64,000 nt of DNA from Anticarsia gemmatalis (lineage: Eukaryota > Arthropoda > Insecta > Lepidoptera > Erebidae): contig NC_134758.1 in NCBI RefSeq assembly GCF_050436995.1, positions 3,162,001 to 3,226,000 of the forward strand, written 5' to 3'. The translations under genes and the position numbers were made by a program. The notes beneath the pieces were generated by a model, which had not been told where the DNA came from, ran no database searches, and worked only from the letters and a program-made list of their open reading frames with translations. This document shows, piece by piece, positions 49,576-61,013 of the stretch (position 1 is its first letter; every line of letters starts with the position of its first letter).

Positions 49576-51839
49576 AAAACTATCTAGATAGTAACCCTAA
49601 CTTAGAAACTCCGACTGCCGAAATCCAAATTACCATTGCAATGCATATCTAACTAGCAATCGAGTTCTTGTCGAACCTCGTTAGTGAAACTTAGGTCATA
49701 TACGGTTATCAGTAACATTGATAGTAAATTAGCTGTGGGCACGTATGTGTGTAAATCAGTTCGAGAACACGTAGTAACTATAGTTTTATGATTAATGTGC
49801 GCTAACTTTGTGTTTAAGCTGTTGGTTCCGTTTTGTGTGAAAATTTTGGGAGTATTTGAAAATGTTATTAAGTTTTATTTACGTTATTTTGTTGACCAAA
49901 TTAAGATTAATTAGGTTGGTACTATAAAATTCTTGTGAATCAAATTTAGCAATAATTCCTTTTGCTGACAAGTATAAGATTAATTACATAAAAATTATAT
50001 TTTAGTATACATTAAATAACCTGAAAAAATACAAATAATTTGTATTTGATCTAAACATTATAAAGAATCATATCAGAAACCTACTTATTCAATAAAACAA
50101 CTGACATACATATTTGCCCGCTATTCTTCTCCCAAATAATACCTACCATGTGTTCTCGATCGATCGAGTAATTTCAGTGAAAACTCGCGTGTACTTATTC
50201 CATTAATTGTCAAAGTTGCGCCACAGGCGGTATCTGTGAGTTCGTTCATATATGGCGCAAGAATAAGTTCTTGTATTGGTACTAAATCAAGTATTGTTGG
50301 ATTGACCGAGTGTGGGTTATAGGAGAAAGTTTGAGTACGGAAATATGGCTGTATTTGACATTATTTTGACACACGTAAAATGTATTATTTAGTTTATATA
50401 CGTAAAATAGAAGCTTGATATTAATGGGCTATGAACACAAACAACTTTTAGGCTTGCAACGTTTCAAACCGTTTCGTTAACCATTAGAGCAAGTAATAAT
50501 TATTTTTGATACACTATTTTTTTTTATTCGGAAAAAATACTTTGACACATCATTTTACAGATAATAAAGTAATCATAAGGAAAAAAATAGATGATACCGA
50601 TTGATTTATGTCACAAAAAACTCAAGAGTGTTAAACTAAAATCAATAATTGTTTTATTTAGAGCCTTTACGAAAACCTAGGAAAAAGTCTTAAAAAAGAT
50701 CTTCGTGGGCTAGGAATAGATAGAAAAATAAACTGTGTGGAGCTCCCACACAGTTTATTTTGTTTTAGCATTAAGTATGTATTTCAGACAAACGACGCAA
50801 GTTCGAAGTTCATAAATATATTTCTATTTATATCCTAACAGAAACAAGACTAAATATACAATATAAACTTTTTCAAGACTCTATCTCCAAACTCTTTTAA
50901 ATCAAAGAGAACAAGTTTCCTGATTCTAAATTCAAATTAACTCCGCCATCTTGTTTTGTACATAATATTGGCGCCATTTGCAAGTCGCTTATTAGGTACC
51001 ATTTTTAACTTTCAATTTTCGAACCAATAAGTTCGGAGGGTTTAAACTACAGGATGTTTGTTAGCAGACAGGGACATTACGTTAAATGGCTTCGGAACTT
51101 TAAACAGTTTGTATGAAAATGAATGCTGGGGCGCTTTGGGAGTATTTAGAGTCGCTGTTTTGTTTCGAACGTACTACGACTTTAAATTATTCGACTTAAG
51201 AAATATGTAAGCGCATGTATTATTATATTAACTCAAAGTTGTAACAAACATTCTTCTTGGGATTTATGTTTTGACGCAAGTGACACTTGCAAGCGGCCTT
51301 TAAAGTCAGTTTCCAGCCAAGCTCAGTGTAACGTGGGCCGAAACATCAAGCAAGTCATTGCCAAATTTTCTAAGTAATATTTATACCAAACTTCAATTTT
51401 CTACGCTCAGTAGTTTGAGCTGTGCGGCCAACAGTCAGCCACTTAGTAACGGAAGAGTTTTATATACTATTAGAAGTACGGTTTAGGAACCCGTCTTTCA
51501 TACCAGTCAATACAGATTTAGCATCACTATCTTAAATGCAATATAATTAAGAAAAAGTATCATAAAATGCATACTTTACACTTTAAACAACTAATATTAT
51601 GTTTGTAACATGTACCCTTGCAAATGAGACGCGTATACGTTACGTGTGTGCAAATAACGGGACTATGTAAACACGACGCAGTTTAAATGGTTCGGCTCTT
51701 GTACTATAAATAGCTTTGTTGATGTATCTGCATACTTCGAATATAGTCTGGGAGCTAGTCAGGGGTCGTAGTTTTTACACTTTTTACTTGTGCGTTTCGC
51801 TGTAATTTTGATCGTGTTATATAAAATAAATCTTATAGT
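49576..51839. other. AT-rich noncoding stretch
   Basis: No gene. It contains the hairpin at 50725-50761, a CTCGATCGATCGAG palindrome at 50155-50168, and TGCGCCACAGGCGG near 50218. A TATAAATA box at 51705-51712 lies in a less AT-rich setting (51640-51780) with no downstream frame. Confidence 0.45.
50725..50761. repeat. Perfect hairpin, 16-bp arms, 5-nt loop
   Basis: AAAATAAACTGTGTGG at 50725-50740 is matched exactly by CCACACAGTTTATTTT at 50746-50761. The loop is AGCTC. Confidence 0.88.
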
Positions 51840-51995
51840 AAACTAGTTTACCCTCGTGGCTCTGCTCGTACTTAATTTAGGTAAAAGTATGTATTTTTGT
51901 ATGTATGGCAATAGGTATTTAACTATATCCCTGCCAAATTTCACGATAATCGGTTTGAAAGTTTAGTCGCAAAAGCGTAACAGTCAAACAGATTT
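51840..51995 (+). mobile_element. Decayed retrotransposon tail (TCGGTT...GTTTAG...AAAGCGTAACA type)
   Basis: AACTAGTTTACCCTCGTGGC, CTGCCAAATTTCACGATAAT, CGGTTTGAAAGTTTAGTCGC and AAAAGCGTAACAGTCAAACA keep the order of a common lepidopteran LINE tail in which CGGTTCAGTAGTTTAGGCGTGAAAGCG is usual. A related copy lies at 59638. Confidence 0.6.
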
Positions 51996-53484
51996 GTGTA
52001 TAGTTACGGACTGGAAGATTCAAATGGTTTCTACCTGTAATATGCTAATGATTGGGCTGTGAAATGAACAACTTCTTAGTACGAAAAATACTATGACTAG
52101 TTTATGATTCAAATAATTCAGAAATGTTCAAACAGCGAGAAATGCTCCGCAATCAGGTTAACCAGTAACCTGACCCGTAACACGAGTTGTCAGAATACAT
52201 TACCCTTTAACTGCACAGAGCATAAAACATTTATTTTTGTCGCAGCAAAATTCTTAGTAAGCCAAGTCTTCAATCTTGCCCCCTGACTTGTTGATTATGC
52301 AAATATCAACTCTATTTCTAAGCTTTTAAAGTTCAAAGTACTTGACAAGTTGCATGCGTGTATGCATGCAACCGTTTCACGCAAACTCGGTTAGGTAAAT
52401 TGGTTTACATTTAAAAGTCGATAAACAGGGCTTAAGACTTAGATAACGTACAAAGTAAATAATGAGGTAAAAGGAGCATGTAATTTAAAAGTAAATTAAA
52501 TATTTAAGCGCTAACATCCGTTAAATTGAAACTAGATTTGATTTAAGTGCTGAGTTTACTGGGAGCTAGATGAGAGTTTAAATGAAAAATTCTTACTTAT
52601 AGAGATGAGCTTTAGTTTTTAGCTGCGTCATGTTCGTGTATTTCTTCGGACATGAAAATATGTTTTCAATCAAGTAGATGCCGTGCTGAGTCAGCTCGAA
52701 ATAACCAGTGATTTTCAATTTTTTATCATTTACCAAAATTTAAATATACTGTATCTTTATAACGAATTTAGTGTCGATTTTGGTGGCTATCTTGTATTAA
52801 GAATACCTTAGATAATGATAAGCCTTATATACCTTCGATATTGGCCTCTACATAAGTACTTTTGGAATACCTTTTAACTTCTATCAACTTCAAAATAACT
52901 GCGCACAGGAATAGTGAACTGCCAAATATTATGCTGTTTGCAGTACACAGTTGTATTTTGCAGTTAATAAGCAAAAATAAGTCCCTGAATATACAAAAAA
53001 AAAAACTCTTCCTTTCGCTTTCAGCACCGTACATACAAAATATACACAAAAAAGCAGCCGAGTAAAATCACAACAAACCTTTCGCGCAGCTCACTCTGTC
53101 AACAAAATCACTCTCATTTAATATAAGGCGTTTGCGTATGAATAGAACACGACACGACTCATCATAATGACAAAGATCTCTACAGACTTAATTAATCATT
53201 GTGCTTACTGATTAACATTCCAAGTTGCTTACTAAATTTACATTCAGATGGGATAGTTAAATTATTCGAGATTGAAGCCTGGACTCTGATCGGGTGTTTT
53301 GTTTGAAATACTTGATTGAAGTTTATAAGGAAGTGGTGATAGAATATCTTGTATATAGAGAGAAACCTTAGAATTTATACGTTAAATTATATGCAGTTAT
53401 GTTATTCTGAAAGGTGAGTATGAGTATGACTAGCTTATTTATTTGAGAAACAGTACTGATAAAATCTTTGTATCTTATAATACA
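51996..53484. other. AT-rich noncoding stretch
   Basis: No supported gene. A GTTGCATGC/GCATGCAAC dyad with a six-base loop lies at about 52349-52372. Paired frames on both strands at 52825-53065 are unrecognised. Confidence 0.5.
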
Positions 53485-53747
53485 CTCGCGCAACTTCGCT
53501 TGCGTCACATAAATTTTCCCCGTTTTTGTAACATTTTTCACTGGTACTCTGCTCCTATTGGTCGTAGCGTGATGATACATATATAGCCTAAAGCCTTCCT
53601 CGATGAATTGACTATTCAACACTGAAAGAATTTTTCAAATCGGATCAGTAGTTCCGGAGATTAGCGCGTTCAAACAAACAAACAAACAATCAAACAAACA
53701 AACTCTTCAGCTTTATAATATTAGTAAGTATATATATTAGTATAGAT
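53485..53747 (+). mobile_element. Lepidopteran LINE/SINE-like 3' tail, copy C
   Basis: It shares CGCGCAACTTCGCTTGCGTC, TTTCCCCGTTTTTGTAACAT, CTATTGGTCGTAGCGTGATG and AATTTTTCAAATCGGATCAG with copy A. The CAAA run is longer and interrupted once by AATC. The final TAATATTAGT is followed by a partly duplicated TATTAGTATAGAT. Compared with copy A it lacks the GGGAGAATGATG insert, so A and C differ by a small indel. Confidence 0.8.
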
Positions 53748-55625
53748 TTCGGTGATCAGTTTTGTAAACAGGAATCGTAGTTGACCAATGCCGTTAAAAT
53801 AATGCTTTAGTTTTTCTCTATAACTTTGTAACTATTCTAACGGACTTAAAGTAGAACTGTATCGAAATATAACGCGGTTTTCGGTTTACAATATAGGTCC
53901 TATGTAATATGGTGTTACCTAGGTGACAAGCCGATTAGATTGTCAAATACCGAGAATTATGGCTAAATTCAAAATTACCTACTGAAATTTATTGTAACAT
54001 TATTAAAACTTGCCTGAACCAAAAGTCGAACCTGGAATCATGTGACTAGCAGTCTATCATTCAGTCAGTATATATCGTTTATCTTTCAAGTAACTAACCA
54101 GCTACTTTTAAAACGATTAATGTAACTCTCAATGGAATAACATTTCGAGTACCAAAGCAAAACCTTAATGAATAACGAAAGTAATTAGTACGAAATATTA
54201 GTTACAATTTAACAGTTATCGTACTAATTAGTATTAAACATACAAGTACCGTATAAACATATACAGTTCCTTGAATTCTGAGAATTAAGTAATTAATATG
54301 AACTTTGCTTTCTAAACGTTCAACTTCCGTGTTTATTTTTTTTATTTTATGGCTTCTGTTTGGTTCGTTTTGTGTATTGACTTTCTCTAGAGGTAAGAAG
54401 TTGGTGTTTTTATACAAGTAGCAATAAAATAAGTATTGGTGAGCGTAATAAATATAATTAAGACAGTTATTTTTTCATTAATTTGCTACCAAATAATCAC
54501 TTTGATAGTCTTAATAGATATATATCTGTCGAGAAAATATTATCTTGAAAGGTAAAGTCTATAAGACGACCAATCGCATCGTTAAAATTATTTAATAATA
54601 TTCAGCTAAATGGATATATTTATGCTGTAACTTAGATATTCGTCAAGAATTAGCTTGTTCCTTTAGAATCTGCGAGTCTACAACATTAATGTAAACGTAG
54701 GGTAATCTTAACCTTTGACCTACTTAAAAATTATAGGTATACGAAAAATGTACACCAGATACCGATTTAATAGTATTTAAATTATCAGACCGAACCGTTT
54801 ATTTCACAAAACCGTACATTAATATAATGCAGCGTTATACAGCAATTAATAATTTTAATACCGACACAAACGCAGGTAATTGCAAAAATCATGCTTTTGG
54901 AAGTAATTGAACACTTTGCTGTTTAAGCGTTTTGTTATAAACTGTATTTGCATGAATCGTTCGTTTTAAATATTATTTGGTTTTGCAATTGTACAATTTG
55001 TTTGTCTTTGCGGTATTGGTATTGCGTAACGCAGGGTTTTTATCGATTCAAAAAGCAATATGTTTGAAAAGTATACAACTTACAGGAATATCTTGGGGGT
55101 ATCTTTAGTCTCTGTCTTTCCTAAGAGTAATTGTATATGTATCGTAGAAGCGTTAATTTTTCGCTGAGCTATAAGTCTTTAAGTATTATAAAAATCGCAA
55201 TAAATGAGAAGGTCTTTTTGGACGCACTTACACGCTCGCGATTTTTCATGGGTTCTATATAATTTATCAATGTTAGAGCAAATAAAACTTATCTTCTTTT
55301 ATGATAATTACATTCCATCTTTTACAACTTGAAAAAATGCATAACTTGTAATACCGTTGGAAAATTCTGCATATTTTTAATCCAGTTACGTAATAATCGG
55401 GCTGCAAGATTTCTGGGAAATACACTGATACGATACGAAGAAATATCACATAATTTTTTCAAGCTCTCCTTAGCACGTTCAATAAAATAACTGGGCTGCT
55501 TGTAAGCGTGTCAAATATATTATTAAAATTCAAGTATTTTTACAATATTACAAAATATTGCTTTCAATGTAAAGTTTGGTATTATTATATACTATGCTCT
55601 ACATTGTTGTTAACACACTTGAAGG
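53748..55625. other. AT-rich noncoding stretch
   Basis: No gene. At 54015-54060 the minus strand has GATTCCAGGTTCGACTTTTG, which contains a B-box-like GGTTCGA, but no matching A box or tRNA fold could be drawn. A weak tail scrap (TCTTTAGTCTCTGTCTTTCC) lies at 55101-55120. Confidence 0.45.
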
Positions 55626-55753
55626 CATGCGAAGTCCATGACCCGCACTTGGTAAGCGTGGTGGACTCAAGGCCTAACCTGTCCCTTGATCGGGAGACTC
55701 TTGCCCAGCAGTGGGACCGGTAATAGACGTATTCTTTGAATATGATGATTGAT
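55626..55753 (+). mobile_element. RTE-type retrotransposon 3' end
   Basis: AAGCGTGGTGGACTCAAGGC, CTAACCTGTCCCTTGATCGG, GACTCTTGCCCAGCAGTGGG and a final GATGATTGAT follow the signature found at the 3' end of RTE-type LINEs in Lepidoptera (TGCCCAGCAGTGGGAC...TGATGATGAT). It is only the last part of an element; no reverse transcriptase domain is present upstream. Confidence 0.75.
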
Positions 55754-57510
55754 ATTTAATGATACATTAAGTACTTAATATTTAAAATATTTTTGGTAAA
55801 ACTTATTTGAATCCCCCTATTTCTCTGGGTATATAAGAGTACCTGGTTATTTCTGATAATATCTTTTGTTTTGTAAATTCCTTTGACATCATCCATCTAC
55901 TTTTACCTGTAAGAGAATTTCTCAGTAAGTCTAATAGTTAAACTCTTAACCCACACAGTTCGTGTCCGCAGAACATTCTAGCGCGGCGAGTAAAACAAAC
56001 ATTTCTATGAACATAACAATGATCACAATGTCTCCCTCGGGGCCGCTACACACATGCATGGAAACCGAACGCTTGTATTGCGTATAACAATGTTAAATAA
56101 AATTCTATGACGTGGTACGTATTTATTGGCGAACAGGTAGAATGTTACAGTAGCCGTTCGCAGCGCCGATTAGCTGATTTTGTATAGCATACGTGATTTT
56201 TGCACGAATTGCTGCCAGAATTGAGTATAGCAATCACATAGTCTATCAGTTTTATAACTAGTTCAACATTCTACTGCATTACTTTAACAAAATTGTATTT
56301 TTTATTTATTTTTCACTTAAATGGAGCAACCAAAAAGTCAAGACAAACACTTTAGTTGCAATACTAAAATTGGTTTTTGAATTCAAAAAACAGAAGATCT
56401 CATTTATTTTTGAAAAAAATTGAAATACATCACGTGGGGCCAATCGTTACGTCGAACCCCGGTTTGCTTAAAAGCGTGTGTAGAACATTCCGCTTATACG
56501 CCGATGTGTACGGTATATAACATTGTTAAATAAAATGCTCTGTAATGTCTACGGTTAAAGGAACGAAAGGCAACATTTTGCTATAGTCGTATTGTAATGT
56601 TCTTTGTATTCTTTGAGATGTTGTCGTGTCGTGAATTGTGAATGTAACGATGTTGATCTGAATTTTAATAGTTGTACAAATTGTACGTTATATTGTATGT
56701 ACCTATGGCGTTGTTTTAGAAAAGAGCTTTTATAGAAAATCCTTAGTTAGGTGAAAATATTTTTATAGAATCTATCTTACGGGGTCCGAGAAATGAAGCT
56801 AAAATTATATATTTAGGTAAGCCTTAAATTTGATAGAATTATGAACTAACGTAATTTTAGTGATAGAGTCCAAAGGGTGATAATTACATAAAAGAGAGCT
56901 CTGGATTAAACTGAAATTAATTATTAAAAAAAAATGCCGTGCAGATAAAATTTGTTCAAGTGTGTGTGCATAGTATTTTGTCTCCATGGACTATAAACGT
57001 TGCTCCTTTTTTCCCATAGCAAGCAAAAATCTAACTACACTTTATTTATTCAAATGTCCGCTTGTTCGGTCCTCTGGAACATGTAACCCAATAAGATAAA
57101 AGTAACCAAACGTACACGTTTACTAATATCCAAAACTCGATCGACAAACATAATATAATCTAAAGTTAACACAAATTGATTCGGCCGTTGCATTAATTTC
57201 CTGTACACAAACGTACTATATAGCTACATATATAGTACGTTTGTATCGATAAATAAAAACTGACTTATAGCAACAAGCGAGCGGATGAAAATTCAATATC
57301 CGTTCAAGGCAGAGAAATGCAACAATGGCGGATTTATTTTATGAATTGTGAATTTCGAATGCTGTTTATGGTAACGGATTTTAAATGAATATCAAATTAA
57401 TTCGATACTGAATGGACGTCTTCAAATCGAAAACAAATATGGAAGCGATCAGCGGCAGTTGTCAAAATAAAATTGATAAAAAAATATTATTGCGATATTT
57501 CAGAAATAAA
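55754..57510. other. AT-rich noncoding stretch with a dispersed direct repeat
   Basis: No gene. ATAACAATGTTAAATAAAAT at about 56084-56103 recurs as ATAACATTGTTAAATAAAAT at 56516-56535, each preceded by GC-richer sequence. The hairpin at 57207-57244 also lies here. Confidence 0.5.
57207..57244. repeat. Perfect hairpin, 16-bp arms, 6-nt loop
   Basis: ACAAACGTACTATATA at 57207-57222 is matched exactly by TATATAGTACGTTTGT at 57229-57244; the loop is GCTACA. Confidence 0.88.
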
Positions 57511-57655
57511 ACCTACATACGTAATATCACGCCTGTTGTACCCGAAGGTGTAGGCAGCAGCATATGAAATAAACCCGCATTAACAATGGTATTCCCATGT
57601 AATAGGGGCGCAACCCTGTTGCCATATTCTTTCCAGAATACGTTGTACTTTCATA
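57511..57655 (-). mobile_element. Retrotransposon tail fragment (TTACATGGGACT family), inverted copy
   Basis: The plus strand reads TATCACGCCTGTTGTACCCG, AAGGTGTAGGCAGCAGC, TTCCCATGTAATAGGGGCGC and AACCCTGTTGCCATATTCTT. It is the reverse complement of the order seen at 10893-10980 and retains slightly more of the 3' side than the copy at 18486. Confidence 0.65.
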
Positions 57656-59212
57656 TGTTCAATATAAAGGAAGGTATTGATTTAAAAGATGTTTGAATCA
57701 TAAAATAAAATTATTATAAACTACAACTATAGACGATCCGAGGAAAAAGTTCACTCACTGATCGTTCACCAACCAGTGAATGAAACTGGCTTTTACGTGC
57801 TCACGTCATTACATATTATTACTTAAATAGTTGCCAACAAAACTATCTTCTGTATTCATAATCGCATTATAAATTTGCAATTGCCAGTTAATACGGCCTA
57901 TTGGAATGTACCAGTACTTATCGGGAAACGCTAAAGTTTTATTTTGCGTTGTAAAATTTTATTGGTTACATCTACTTTTAATCTGAACTGAAATGTGTTG
58001 TTTATGTTGCGGACTACTGTTGAAATGTTAACAAGATCTTGTTGCGAAGGGATTTACGAATTTGCTGGTGATTTTATTCAGTATTTTGAACGTTATTTAT
58101 ATGAGAATAAATTGTATTAATGCTTTTTGATATTGTTGATAGATCAAGTATGTTAAATTTTACTTTAAATTGACATACACTGGTTACTTAATTACTTTAA
58201 ATACTTTAAAATTGCGTTTGAAATTAGAAAAGCGTTGTAGTAGTAGCAGAAGTCGACATGCGTGATGACATAGGAATTTATTGGTTTCGCAGACATATAA
58301 AAATACATACAAACTACAACAAAGTTTGGAACACTTATCTTACTAATAATTGTTAGCTTTTCGTACGTAAGACCATATGCCTAGTGGGGCAATAGTCGCC
58401 TACTTTTTACTACACATAAAAAGCGTAAACAAATCTAGATATCACACACCTAAATTACAGCAATATCACAGCTTTATATCCAAAATGTGAGGCGTGTATC
58501 GCGGACACAGAGTGCAGTGATTCGATGACGCGGCATGATTGCTCTGCCGAATAACCGATTGATTTACGAGAAACGCCGTTTAGCTGTGCGATGTTCTGTG
58601 TTGCAGTTCACTTGTAATGCTGTGTTCGGGGATATTGCTTGTGAAGGTATTATTAGTATGTGGACAGGTTAAATTTGTCTGTTGTAGAGAAGGGAACAAA
58701 GTCGAGTGTTTTATCATATTCTGTATCAGTATTAGGTGGCGTTTTGTGTTCTATATAAATTTTAGGCTGAAAAACCTTGATATTTAATTGTGTGAATGAG
58801 TTTGAAACTCTTTTACTGTGCATCTTTATAATGACTGACAACTACTTTTTATTTATTGTTGGATAACTTAAACTTGTTACGAATTGATATTTAAATCAGA
58901 ATTGAATACAAATTTAAATATAATCCGAAGTTTTGCGCATATTTATTTTGCTAGCTACGCTATATTTTATACGAGCCCCAATACAACGCTAACGCTAAAA
59001 CAAATGTAAAATCGTTTCTAACAATAGCGAACCAACAATCCATATAATACCGTTAATCTTTCCACCGTATAATTGTCACGAACTTTCTTCGAAAAAACCT
59101 CGACCGCCGCCATTTGTTTAGGTCTTACACAAAAAGAGATATCGTCGACCAAATAATTACAGGACAGGATTAAAAATACCGACGCTACACGATTCAGAAC
59201 TTTACGCCTTCT
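57656..59212. other. AT-rich noncoding stretch
   Basis: No gene is supported. A GC-richer patch at 58490-58620 (GAGGCGTGTATCGCGGACAC, GATGACGCGGCATG) has no frame or repeat identity. Confidence 0.45.
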
Positions 59213-59490
59213 TTTGAGGGTTCCGTAACCAAAGGGTGAAAACGGGACCCTATTACTGAGACTTCGCTGTCTGTCTGTTTGCCTGTCTGTCACTAAGCTG
59301 TATCTTAAGAACCGTGATAGTTAGACTGTTAAAAATTTGTTGAATAATACATTTCTGATACTTTTATAAAGAGATTAAAAAGAATAATAAAATACTTAAA
59401 TATGCTAGCTTCCATACAACAAAAGTGATGTTTTCCCGTTTTTAATAAATAATCATACAAAACGCGAGTGCAAATCGCACCTGGCCGTAA
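59213..59490 (+). mobile_element. Lepidopteran GGGTTCCGTA...GGCCG repeat
   Basis: It begins TTTTGAGGGTTCCGTAACCA, has ACGGGACCC and a TCTGTC-rich block (CTGTCTGTCTGTTTGCCTGT), and ends GCGAGTGCAAATCGCACCTG then GCCG before a T-rich stretch. This start, middle and end match a very common lepidopteran interspersed repeat whose ending is GACTCGCACTTGGCCG. It appears near full length but diverged, and has no coding capacity here. Confidence 0.7.
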
Positions 59491-59637
59491 TTTTTATTTT
59501 GTTTTGGAACTTTTTTCCTCCGTCAACTGTTTTTTCGAGTGTGCAGTGTTTTGTAGTTGCACAACAAAGTACTGCGTGTCGTGCACTCAACGTTGTTTTT
59601 GTACCTACATTTTAACTATTTAGCAAGTTTTGTATCA

Positions 59638-59770
59638 TAAACTAGCTTTGCCTGCAGCTGCGCTTGCATGGGAATATGTAGGCAAAAAAACACGTAGCTT
59701 TCCCCAGGCAAAGTTTATAATCGGTTCAGTAGTTTATCCGTGAAACAGATATATAGACAAATATTTAATC
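59638..59770 (+). mobile_element. Decayed retrotransposon tail (ACTAGCTTTGCCTGC type)
   Basis: ACTAGCTTTGCCTGCAGCTG, CGCTTGCATGGGAATATG and AATCGGTTCAGTAGTTTATC followed by CGTGAAACAGATATA are the usual blocks of a lepidopteran LINE tail related to the one at 51840. The CAAA/ACAAA end is truncated. Confidence 0.65.
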
Positions 59771-60214
59771 TCACCGAACCGTTGGTAGTTGGTGCCTTGA
59801 ATATTCAACTATCTTTTATATTTATATGGTCACCCATCAACAGACCAACCTCGGTAAACGTAGCTTGACATTGGAAGTCGATCCGCTCGTCTATTGTTAC
59901 TTAGTTACGAGTTCTTCTTGAACTATGAATAAAGAATTCCTAAATAATTATAACAAAATGAAAAGCCATTATCGTGTACCCACTTAATGTAAATCATCCG
60001 CCATCTAACCTAAATCTAAAATAGCTGTTAGTCCTAACATTTTAACCCAAGCACTAAATATTCATCAGGCAAATAATTCAAATTGCCCGGAATATTCAGC
60101 CAGAAGAGAATACAGACGTTATTACAAAAATAAACATTATTATTTATTCAGCTGAAACCTTCAGCACATTCTAAAGATAACTTTAGCATTGTGAGCTGTT
60201 TATGATGTTCAGTC

Positions 60215-60250
60215 AGCTATTCCTAAATACAATAGTATTTAGGAATAGCT
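60215..60250. repeat. Perfect hairpin, 16-bp arms, 4-nt loop
   Basis: AGCTATTCCTAAATAC at 60215-60230 is matched exactly by GTATTTAGGAATAGCT at 60235-60250; the loop is AATA. Confidence 0.88.
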
Positions 60251-60674
60251 TCCTAGACGCTGTTAAATAGCTCTATAGGACTGACTGTATGCTTGCAAGT
60301 GTTGTAAGGTTAGAAAATAGTTTATTATTATATTTATTAAGGGTAGTCTTATACTTCCTCAAAACTAATGGAAACCGTCAGTTTATTTTCATCTTTCATC
60401 AATATCACATTTATTGTTGTTATGTCAAAGCCCTAAGAATAAGAGTCATAATAGTATATTATTTGCGAGGCAACTTTCAGTGTATAGTTAGCACTGAACC
60501 ATAGACATTGTTAAGTAATTGAAAATATATTCTATGATCAACTTTGAAGAAGAATATTTTTCCAAAAATAAACTATTCTTATTCAAAAAATGTTTTCCAA
60601 CATTTTAAAAGTCAAAGTTTAAACTGCTCGAGCAATATTTGACAAAAACTGACTATAACAAACTTGTAAGTTTG

Positions 60675-60775
60675 TCGTCTACGAAAGCCGATACAAGACG
60701 CTCTACGAACTAGCTACGAGTCGTAGCTTGTAGATTGTAACTCGTAGCACATCGGAATATTGGCTACGAATTTTA
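60675..60775. repeat. CTACGA/TCGTAG word cluster
   Basis: CTACGA or its complement TCGTAG occurs about seven times in 100 bases (TCTACGAAAG, CTCTACGAAC, AGCTACGAGTCGTAGC, ACTCGTAGC, GGCTACGAATT). The centre GCTACGAGTCGTAGC is a 7-bp-arm dyad. It may be the remains of a repeat or clustered protein-binding sites. Confidence 0.5.
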
Positions 60776-60942
60776 GATGTTATTTGAATGATGGATTGTG
60801 AGTTTTGAGTGTCGATATACATACATATTTAAAGACAGGAATACAGTACGATTTCTTCGTATTTCTTGTGATGTTATACATATTATACTGATTTCTGTGG
60901 GGAAAGATAGATGTTGCAAAATAACTCCTAGCAGATACGGCC

Positions 60943-61013
60943 TATGACGGCCTTAGGACAAGCCATGATTTTAGGTTTGACCTAAAATCATGGCTTGTCC
61001 TAAGGCCGTCATA
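60943..61013. repeat. Perfect 34-bp inverted repeat with 3-nt loop
   Basis: The left arm 60943-60976 (starting TATGACGGCCTTAGGACAAG) is exactly reverse-complemented at 60980-61013. Only TTG separates the arms. Unlike most others the arms are of mixed composition, which makes chance implausible. No flanking duplication or transposon ends are visible. Confidence 0.95.

Noticed and set aside
49910..49925. Mariner-like end TTAGGTTGGTACT
   Set aside because: Only about ten bases fit; no inverted partner or transposase remnant was found nearby.
52349..52372. GTTGCATGC/GCATGCAAC hairpin
   Set aside because: A 9-bp stem of this kind is expected several times by chance in 64 kb, so it is not listed with the perfect hairpins.
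54015..54060. tRNA-like B box (GGTTCGA) on the minus strand
   Set aside because: No A box, acceptor stem or cloverleaf could be drawn. It may be a worn SINE, but the evidence is too thin.
59018..59293. A 91-codon minus frame starting MTDRQTDRQ
   Set aside because: The start comes from the TCTGTC block of the GGGTTCCGTA repeat; the rest has no recognised similarity.
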